Origin: UBA2279 sp041595875
GTDB taxonomy: Bacteria; Actinomycetota; Coriobacteriia; Anaerosomatales; Anaerosomataceae
Length of the DNA: 17,916 nucleotides
Direction: 5' to 3'
NCBI GenBank assembly: GCA_041595875.1
Contig: JBFHJN010000051.1
Coordinates: 1 to 17,916 of the forward strand
Position numbers and translations under genes: made by a program. The notes under the pieces are model-generated. The model saw only the letters and a list, made by a program, of their open reading frames with translations, did not search any database and was not told the origin of the DNA. Of the stretch, positions 8,547-15,028 are shown one piece after another. Numbering within the stretch: position 1 is the first letter of the stretch; every line of letters starts with the position of its first letter.

Positions 8547-9494
8547 GTGTCGGGCAAGCACAGGGCCAGCACCTGGTCAGTCATCACGGGTCTCACGCGC
8601 AAGCATCGGCTTGCTGTTGTCATCTCGGCGGTTGTCGTGCTTGCGGCCGTTGGTGGCACGGCGCTCTTTCTCAACGTCGCGCACATGGCCGATGACCCCG
8701 CGCGGTCGCCCGTGCTCGATGCCGCTGATGTGGCCCGGCTGGATGACCGGGTGGTATCGGAGACCACTGCGTCTGTCGAGCCGACGGTTGCGGAGGTTCC
8801 CGGTGAGACGCGAGAGCCGGACACGAGCGAGACCGAGACGTCCGCTCCGGCCGCCAAGCAGACGACACCGCCGCCGGCGAAGTCGTTTCATGGCGCAGCC
8901 TTCAGTGGTGCGACCCAGGTCATCGTCGTCACCGCGGATACCATGAGCACCACACGCGCTACCCTGGCGACGTATCAGCAGATTGGCACCACTTGGAGCA
9001 AGGTCATGTCCACCGCTGCCTGTGTCGGGAAGCGGGGGATGGTGCTTGATGCCGAGCGCATCGAAGGACAGCTGCAGACGCCCATCGGCGTGTACTCGCT
9101 GCCGTACGCGTTCGGGACGGCCGCCAACCCCAATACAAGCGATAGCTCGCTCAGCTACAAGCGGGTGGGTTCCAACACTTACTACGACGGTAACTATGGC
9201 TCCGCGACCTTCAACGACCTGGTGGAGGGCGTGCCAAGCGCCGGCGACAACTACGAGCACATGTATCTGCCCACGGCCTACAAGTACGGGATCGACACCG
9301 GCTTCAACCTGGAACAGAAGCCCGGCAAGGGCAACGCGATCTTCATCCACTGCAACAGCGGTTCGGGTTATACGGCCGGCTGTGTGAGCATCAGCGAGAG
9401 CAAGATGGTGGAGCTGCTTCGGTGGCTCGACCGCGGGCAGGACCCGGTCGTCTTGATCTGTCTGACCGGCAATCTCGACACCTTCTACTACTAG
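8547..9494 (+). CDS. Membrane-anchored YkuD-type L,D-transpeptidase
   Basis: A 315-residue protein with a short basic cytoplasmic N-terminus, one membrane helix (about 22-44), a Pro/Thr/Glu-rich linker to about 113, and a YkuD-like catalytic domain from about 120 to the end. The active-site signature is IFIHCNSGSGYTAGCVSIS: catalytic C279 with H268 upstream. Family members make 3->3 peptidoglycan cross-links from tetrapeptide donors or attach proteins to the wall. The domain is divergent (the usual SHGC becomes TAGC), so the exact substrate is open. GTG start at 8547 with GAGAGGAG eight or so bases upstream. Its divergent neighbour, a D-Ala-D-Ala dipeptidase, acts on the same stem-peptide chemistry. 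A 10-bp hairpin follows the stop. Confidence 0.82.
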   Translation: MSGKHRASTWSVITGLTRKHRLAVVISAVVVLAAVGGTALFLNVAHMADDPARSPVLDAADVARLDDRVVSETTASVEPTVAEVPGETREPDTSETETSAPAAKQTTPPPAKSFHGAAFSGATQVIVVTADTMSTTRATLATYQQIGTTWSKVMSTAACVGKRGMVLDAERIEGQLQTPIGVYSLPYAFGTAANPNTSDSSLSYKRVGSNTYYDGNYGSATFNDLVEGVPSAGDNYEHMYLPTAYKYGIDTGFNLEQKPGKGNAIFIHCNSGSGYTAGCVSISESKMVELLRWLDRGQDPVVLICLTGNLDTFYY

Positions 9495-9509
9495 GTCGGA
9501 ATCCGGCTG

Positions 9510-9534
9510 ACCTGTCGCTTCGCGAGCGGCGGGT
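9510..9534 (+). terminator. Hairpin terminator after the L,D-transpeptidase gene
   Basis: ACCTGTCGCT (9510-9519) pairs with AGCGGCGGGT (9525-9534) over ten positions around a five-base loop; two of the pairs are G-U on the plus-strand RNA. It starts 15 bases after the L,D-transpeptidase stop, in the 57-base gap between convergent genes. On the minus strand the two G-U pairs become A-C mismatches, so it should work mainly for the plus-strand transcript. ATCTCT follows rather than a T run. Confidence 0.55.
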
Positions 9535-9551
9535 ATCTCTCCGGTGCACGC

Positions 9552-12500
9552 CTAGTAGTTGCTGGTGTAGGTGCGACTGGTGCCGCTGCTGTGGCAGCCG
9601 CCGATGGAATCGCAGCTTGTGAAGCTCCTGATCGTGCCTCCGGTCGCGGTGTGCGTGTATGTCCCCTCTATCAGGTGCTGGCTGTTCGACCCATGGGGGG
9701 CGTGGCACTCAAGGCACTGTGCGCCCTGGTAGTAGAAGTGCTTGTGGTTGACGCGGCTCTGTTCGCTGCCCGATGTCTCGCCGGGCTGCGAGCCGCCGGT
9801 GCCGGGGCTGATCGTGGTATGACCGTAGACAGCGGAGTCGTGACAGACGAAGCAGAGCGTGCTTTCGGAGAGGTCGCCGACGGTGGAGGTGGATGCGGTG
9901 CCGCGCAGGATGTGTGTGATCGTCGAGCCGTGGGGTCCGCGCGGATCCGTCTCGGTCTCACTCGCGTGGCAATCCGTGCATGTCATCTTGGGGCTTGTCG
10001 CGGAGTAGTCGGCGTCATCGCCGGCGGTGGGGTTCCAGGGGGTTCCCTCCACAAAGGAGCCGTCCCTGATGCCCAGGTTCGCTCCCGTTCCTTCGACAGG
10101 GTGCGTAGCGAGGTTTGCAGGGTTGAACTCCTTGGCCTTGTCTTCGCCGGTGTAGCCGGTGGTGTAGGACGAGTGGCACTTGTAGCACAGCTCGTACTCG
10201 TAGGTGATGACCTTCTCGGTGTAGCTGGCCGGGGCGGTCCAGGCCGATCGAGACGCAGGACTGACCCCGCGCGATCCATAGATCGCCTGCGAGGCCACGT
10301 TGGTGCCCATGGTGTGGGACCCGTGGCGGGCGAGATGGACGTCGTGGCAGTCCACGCACTCAGCATGACGGTTCTCTGCGCCCAGGTCGGTTGCCGTCTC
10401 GTTGCTGCTGTGGCGGTTCTTGTAGTCGTTGGTGGGGTGTGCCGAGACGGGCATCTCCCGGTCGTAGTTCTCGTACCACACGACCGGCGCGCCAGAGGGG
10501 TAGAGTTCCAGGCCCGCGATGACGTCCATCTTGGTGTCCCCGTTGATGTCACCCGAGGTGATTGCGAAGCAGTTCTGCACCGTGCTATCCACGACCCAGT
10601 GGACCCATGTGTTGCCGTCCCCGTCGATGTTCTTGAGCGCAGAGACATGGTTGCTCGAGCTCCTGCCCACCAGGATGTCGATGGTCGCATCCCCGTTGAT
10701 ATCGCCCGTGGACACCGCGTTGACCGTGCCGCCGGTGCTTGAGGCTATAAGAGGCGACCAGGTCGAGCCGTCGCCGGCGTCGTTGCTGTAGCGCATCACG
10801 TTGGCGCCTATGCCTGCCACGATATCGTCGTCGCCGTCCGCGTCGAAGTCACCGTTGCTCATCGCCCGGTGCATATAGTCGTATCTGGTGTCTATCGCTG
10901 TGCGCGTCCAGCTCCCGCTGGCCGTGGGCTTGATCAGGCTGAGCCGGTATTCGATCGGGGAGCCGACCCATGACGTCATGACGATGTCTTTGGCCGGTTT
11001 GCCATCGATGATCGTGCCGGTGAAGTCACCCGTGACGATCTGGCGGGTTATCTCGGCAGAACCTGTCGACCTGAGCGTGGTCTGCCACGAGGTTCCCAGG
11101 CCGTTCAGGTTGCTGGTGGTGTACACCTCGCTCTCGACAGAGGGTCTGTAGACGCACCAGGCGATGTCATCGTCCCCATCGCCGTCAATATCGTCGATGG
11201 CCACGTCTGTCGTGTAGTAGGAGCCTGTTCGTGTGTAGAGGGTGCTTTGGGTGAAAGTCCCCGGCGAACTCGGCTTGTTCATCAGCAGGTAGATGGTGTT
11301 GTAGTTGCCAAAGACCAGGTCGGGCAGGCCATCGCTGTTGAAGTCGCCAGAGTCGATGGCATACCGGCTTCGGTCCAGCGTGCCAAGCGTGCTGGACGTC
11401 CAGGTGATGGGGCTTCCGCCGTTGTTCACGAACAGGAGGATGTTGTTGGTCAGTGAGTAGTCGGTCGCGATGACGTCCAGGCGTCCGTCGTTGTTCACGT
11501 CGAGGGAAAGGGTCTCATAGATGTAGCGGCTGGGGCTGGCGCCTACCGTCGCAGGCTCCGACCACTGGGCGGCGGCGTCAGCGGGCAGCTTGCTCAGCTG
11601 TGTCTTTATCGCCAGGTTCCGGATGTCATGACCGCTGTAGTGGCAGCCGCAGCCGCCCGTCCATGCATGGCACCCGTAACAGAGGCCCTCCTCGGCGTAT
11701 GACTCGTCGTTCTCCCGCATGGTCTCATTGGGTGGCTCCGAGCCGTGCATCGAGATCGGCGACAGGCCGTATCCACCAGAGAACGCGGTCAGCCGCGCAT
11801 TGTCCGATCCATGCGGGTCATGGCATGAGTCACAGCGGACGTCCATGTTGCCCGTCGTGGCGTTGTAGTGAGCGCTGCTCGTCATCCCCGACTTGTCCCA
11901 GCCCGTGAAGAACGGATCACTGCTCCAATCCGGGAAACTCACCGTGTAGGGGACGATCGTGCTTTCGGTGAGCGTCTTCACCGGGGGCGATCCGTCGTGA
12001 CAGCGCAGGCAGAACGCTTCTACAGTAGCCACGCTGCCAGTAGTGTTGTCCGGGTCGCTGAACCGGGCCGGATCCCAGTTGAGGTAGCCATAGATCGATG
12101 GCGAATCGATCAGCCCGAAGTTGCCGGCGCCCACGGTGTGCGAGTTGTGGCAGTTGGCGCAAGTGAGCTGCGCGCCGGTCGCGCCGGTGATGTCGTGCGA
12201 GCTGGCGCGGGAGAACTCCTCGGGGATGTACCGGCCGTTCCATGTCGCAGCCGTCCCACTGTCGAGGTGGCACGTGTAGCAGAGGGCTTCTTTGTCAGCG
12301 GGCTGACCCGCTTCGAAAGAGTTGAGATACCCTGCATCCTCCGAGCCATGCTGCTGGTGGCAGACCAGACACTGTATCCCGCTCCCGTTGGAGGGAGTGA
12401 TCGCACAGGTGCTGTCGTCGGTGGCAGCGGGTTCATAGGTGAGGGCGGCATGACCGGTCGTGTAGTCGGACTCATGGTCACCGCCGGAAGCCGCATAGTA

Positions 12501-13790
12501 CTCCGCGTTCACGTTGGCGTTGTCGAACGTTCCGTGGCAGCCAAAGCAGAAGTCATTGCCGATCACACCGCTGTCGTCGTCGACTTTGGTCTTGCTTCCG
12601 TCGGCGTTCCAGGCGAAGAGGAGTTTGGGGTACTCGTCGGGATCGGCATGCACGGCGTGGCAGTCCGAGCAGCGCATCTCGCCTTCCTGGACCGGATGTC
12701 TGGAGTAGGCGGTGGTGGCGCTTTGATCGCTGCTGCCCAGGAACTGGGCCTGCACGTTGGCGCCGTGTGCGCCCGATGCATCGGCAGTCGAGACGTCTGC
12801 CCCGTGGCAGTAGTAGCACAAGTCGAGGTCCGCTCGCGTTCCAAGCGCGTCTCCAGCGGCATCGTGGGCGACGTGGCAAGTGGAGCACAGCACCGAGTCC
12901 TGGGTGTACCGGCCGTGCGGCATCACTGTGTATCCGGAGGCGTAGGCCGAGAAGTGACGCAAGTCGTTGGAGACGGTGTTGGCGGCCACATCGATCCGGA
13001 TGGACTCCGTTACGTCCGCCCAGATTGAATCCGAGCTCTCCGCATAGTACAAGCGCGCGGTCGCCGCCACCCAGTCGCGCTCGAAGTCCTCTGACGAATC
13101 CGTGCCTTCATAGGCGAGCGTCAGAGTGGGGAGTGTGTCGTTGAAGGTCAGGCCGTGCGGACCGAGTTCGTAGGTTCCGGTAAAGAACGCAGTGTTCGAA
13201 TCTGGACCCGCTGTCTGCGGAAAGACCTCATCGATGGTGAGCGTCGTGTCCTTTGAGAAGGTGTGCGCCGGGATGAAGAGCTTGATCTCGCCGGTGCTGG
13301 CGCTGATGGTGTAGTCCTCGTCCGCTGTGACCAGGGCCGCCAGATGCACTACATCGGCTGCTGCGGAGGTGGACAGCTCGCCCTGCCGTCCGTTTGCGGT
13401 GGCGGCTACCGCATATGAGTAGACACCTTGTCTGCCGGTCGAGATGCGGTCACGGAGCTCAGGGGTGCGCGTGAAGCCGACCGGCGTGAAGCCGCTACCG
13501 TCTGACCGATAGACGACATAGCCGGTCGCCGCCTCGACACGAGACCAGCGAAGCACGTTTTCGGCATCGCCCGACGTCGCCTCAACGAGTATCGGTGCGT
13601 CCGGGCCGGCGGCCACCGGAATCCCGATATCCTCCGCCATTCTGTGGACGGCAGCCTGTGCGCTGTAGGCGTGGGCGAGCAGCAAGTCGCCCTGACCGGG
13701 GACAGCCAGAACCAGTAGCACCAGTGTCAGCGAAGCAAGCGCGGGGATAAGTCCCGCTCGTCGATTACTCTTCATCCAGGCAGGCCGCAT
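9552..13790 (-). CDS. Giant secreted multihaem cytochrome c with an inserted FG-GAP/VCBS propeller
   Basis: A protein of about 1412 residues, numbered from the ATG at 13790. Residues 1-47 form a signal peptide (basic start, long hydrophobic core, then AHAYSAQA). About 63-148 is FN3-like and 154-287 ZU5-like, ending HFSAY. Module 1 has ten CxxCH sites at 302, 325, 374, 415, 474, 504, 544, 594, 653 and 704, plus a CxCH at 714. Residues 752-1107 hold seven FG-GAP/VCBS repeats with DxNxDGxxD-type metal loops, suggesting a seven-bladed propeller. Module 2 has CxxCH at 1145, 1202, 1271, 1313 and 1359 and a terminal CX5CH at 1393. No membrane anchor or sortase signal is seen. The likely role is extracellular electron transfer combined with binding; the partner is unknown. 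The start is uncertain: TTG 13829, ATG 13790 and ATG 13775 all lack a good ribosome site. The domains are clear; the function is inferred. Confidence 0.9.
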   Translation of the reverse strand: MRPAWMKSNRRAGLIPALASLTLVLLVLAVPGQGDLLLAHAYSAQAAVHRMAEDIGIPVAAGPDAPILVEATSGDAENVLRWSRVEAATGYVVYRSDGSGFTPVGFTRTPELRDRISTGRQGVYSYAVAATANGRQGELSTSAAADVVHLAALVTADEDYTISASTGEIKLFIPAHTFSKDTTLTIDEVFPQTAGPDSNTAFFTGTYELGPHGLTFNDTLPTLTLAYEGTDSSEDFERDWVAATARLYYAESSDSIWADVTESIRIDVAANTVSNDLRHFSAYASGYTVMPHGRYTQDSVLCSTCHVAHDAAGDALGTRADLDLCYYCHGADVSTADASGAHGANVQAQFLGSSDQSATTAYSRHPVQEGEMRCSDCHAVHADPDEYPKLLFAWNADGSKTKVDDDSGVIGNDFCFGCHGTFDNANVNAEYYAASGGDHESDYTTGHAALTYEPAATDDSTCAITPSNGSGIQCLVCHQQHGSEDAGYLNSFEAGQPADKEALCYTCHLDSGTAATWNGRYIPEEFSRASSHDITGATGAQLTCANCHNSHTVGAGNFGLIDSPSIYGYLNWDPARFSDPDNTTGSVATVEAFCLRCHDGSPPVKTLTESTIVPYTVSFPDWSSDPFFTGWDKSGMTSSAHYNATTGNMDVRCDSCHDPHGSDNARLTAFSGGYGLSPISMHGSEPPNETMRENDESYAEEGLCYGCHAWTGGCGCHYSGHDIRNLAIKTQLSKLPADAAAQWSEPATVGASPSRYIYETLSLDVNNDGRLDVIATDYSLTNNILLFVNNGGSPITWTSSTLGTLDRSRYAIDSGDFNSDGLPDLVFGNYNTIYLLMNKPSSPGTFTQSTLYTRTGSYYTTDVAIDDIDGDGDDDIAWCVYRPSVESEVYTTSNLNGLGTSWQTTLRSTGSAEITRQIVTGDFTGTIIDGKPAKDIVMTSWVGSPIEYRLSLIKPTASGSWTRTAIDTRYDYMHRAMSNGDFDADGDDDIVAGIGANVMRYSNDAGDGSTWSPLIASSTGGTVNAVSTGDINGDATIDILVGRSSSNHVSALKNIDGDGNTWVHWVVDSTVQNCFAITSGDINGDTKMDVIAGLELYPSGAPVVWYENYDREMPVSAHPTNDYKNRHSSNETATDLGAENRHAECVDCHDVHLARHGSHTMGTNVASQAIYGSRGVSPASRSAWTAPASYTEKVITYEYELCYKCHSSYTTGYTGEDKAKEFNPANLATHPVEGTGANLGIRDGSFVEGTPWNPTAGDDADYSATSPKMTCTDCHASETETDPRGPHGSTITHILRGTASTSTVGDLSESTLCFVCHDSAVYGHTTISPGTGGSQPGETSGSEQSRVNHKHFYYQGAQCLECHAPHGSNSQHLIEGTYTHTATGGTIRSFTSCDSIGGCHSSGTSRTYTSNY
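10470..11537 (-). other. Seven FG-GAP/VCBS repeats within the cytochrome gene
   Basis: Seven repeats occur every 49-59 residues (typically about 52). Six carry a calcium-loop motif: DVNNDGRLD, DFNSDGLPD, DIDGDGDDD, DFDADGDDD, DINGDATID and DINGDTKMD. The fourth is degenerate (GDFTG...KDI). Seven blades is the integrin-alpha-type propeller count. The block lies between the two haem-binding modules and contains no CxxCH. Confidence 0.8.
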
Positions 13791-13874
13791 CTTCACAGGT
13801 CCGGGCGTAGGGGCAGACTGCTGCGGCAATGCGACAACAGGCGCCCCTCGGCACCGGACGTCCTCACTGAGGCC

Positions 13875-13880
13875 ATATTA
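13875..13880 (-). promoter_or_regulatory. Possible -10 element for the cytochrome gene
   Basis: TAATAT on the minus strand lies in the only AT-rich patch (about 13873-13905) of the gap upstream of the cytochrome, about 85 bases before the chosen start. I find no good -35 at 16-18 bases, so this is only a candidate. Confidence 0.28.
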
Positions 13881-13936
13881 ACAGTATTGGAGTTTGATTC
13901 AGAGAGGCTAAGCCGTTCTTGATCAGCGGATGTGCG

Positions 13937-13953
13937 CAGCCCTCGTGGGGCTG
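13937..13953 (-). terminator. Hairpin downstream of the RlpA-like gene
   Basis: CAGCCC (13937-13942) and GGGCTG (13948-13953) form a perfect 6-bp stem with a five-base loop about 40 bases beyond the RlpA-like stop. No T run follows. It may separate this gene from the cytochrome gene downstream on the same strand. Confidence 0.4.
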
Positions 13954-13992
13954 ATCCCCGTGCGCGCCCGCGCCCCGGGTCTTTTCGGTCAG

Positions 13993-14892
13993 CTAGTCCG
14001 AGATGATGCGGTACCGGACCTCGTGCACTCCGTTGAAGCCGAGCACCCGGATAACGCCGGGACCCAGATCGAACGTGCGTCCCTCGGTGTACGGCCCGCG
14101 ATCCGCGACCTTGGCGACCGCTCGCTTGCCGTTGTACTCGAACTCGACCAGTGTGCCGAACGGCAGCGTCTTGTGCGCAACCATCATGGAGTACGGCCCG
14201 ATGGACTCGCCACTGGCTCCGGTACCCGTGAAGTTGATGCCGTAATGCGACGCCACCGCAGTCTTCCAGGCGCCGGATCCTGTGACTTGCCGTGTCTGGT
14301 CTGTGCTTGTTGCGGACTTGGTACTCGCGGCGATCCGGGCCTGGTACTCGCTGAGGGCCGCTTCGCTTGAGGCGAGCTCTTTCTTGGCCCCGGCAACCTT
14401 CTCGGCCAATGAATCCACAGCTTGCAGCCCATCGCTCTGGAGCTCGAGGAGCCTTTCTGCCGAGACTTGCGCCTCGATGCGCGCGTCACGCAGGGCTGTC
14501 ACCGTCTCGGCGTCTTGCTGCGCGATCCTGGACAGCAGGTCGAGGCGAGTGACGAAGTCCTCAAAGGTGGTGGCGCTGAAAAGTATCGAGATGAAGCTCA
14601 CATCATCAGTCCGGTAGGCCGTGAGGACGGAGACCCGGAGCCTGTCTTGTGCAGCGGACTCTGCCTCGACCGCGGCGTCAAGTCTTGTAGTCGCCTCGGC
14701 ACTCAGTGCCTCGATCCTGGCGGATTGCGCAACGGCTGCGTCGTACTCCTCGACTGCACGTTCAACGGCCGCCCGATCCTCGGCGGTCTGGGCCGCCGAA
14801 GGTGCGGCGACTGCGGGCAGCGTCAGCATGAGCAGCAGGCACAATGCGCCTGCAGCGACGAGTACGAGCGAAGATGTTCGCCGAAGAGACAT
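13993..14892 (-). CDS. Secreted coiled-coil protein with RlpA-like double-psi beta-barrel
   Basis: A 299-residue exported protein. Residues 1-30 are a signal peptide ending AVAA. About 36-190 is a long Ala/Glu-rich coiled coil containing the AYRTDDVSFISILFSATTF segment, which resembles the N-terminal coiled coil of CwlO/PcsB-type wall-hydrolase regulators. About 210-297 is an RlpA-like double-psi beta-barrel with ASHYG, GASGES, AHKTLPFGT and the conserved VADRGPY (D264). RlpA proteins bind or cleave denuded glycan strands; the aspartate and the ASGE glutamate (E229) are the usual candidate catalytic residues, so lytic activity is plausible but not proven. The ATG at 14892 has only a weak ribosome site, but the signal peptide supports it. 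It is divergent from the LPHTG surface protein gene and upstream of the cytochrome on the same strand. Confidence 0.82.
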   Translation of the reverse strand: MSLRRTSSLVLVAAGALCLLLMLTLPAVAAPSAAQTAEDRAAVERAVEEYDAAVAQSARIEALSAEATTRLDAAVEAESAAQDRLRVSVLTAYRTDDVSFISILFSATTFEDFVTRLDLLSRIAQQDAETVTALRDARIEAQVSAERLLELQSDGLQAVDSLAEKVAGAKKELASSEAALSEYQARIAASTKSATSTDQTRQVTGSGAWKTAVASHYGINFTGTGASGESIGPYSMMVAHKTLPFGTLVEFEYNGKRAVAKVADRGPYTEGRTFDLGPGVIRVLGFNGVHEVRYRIISD

Positions 14893-15028
14893 CCGTCTAG
14901 TGTACCAGGCGTATGCAAGGGCACGCGTGGTGCCGGATACGGGTCACCCGGTGCGGTTTTCGCATCTCTCAGGAACTTCCAGTAAGCTGCAAGGACGGTT
15001 CGCTTCTGATCTCATGCGAGGGGATTTT

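Noticed and set aside
9591..13028. Long plus-strand open frames (about 380 codons each) opposite the giant cytochrome gene
   Set aside because: They are antisense to a gene with clear CxxCH and FG-GAP periodicity, have no recognisable domains and show the Arg/Val/Gly-rich bias of GC-rich shadow frames.
14621..15028. In-frame upstream extension of the LPHTG surface protein
   Set aside because: It runs antisense through the start of the RlpA-like gene, has an Ala/Ser-rich product with no domain, and would bury the clear signal peptide that begins at 15029.
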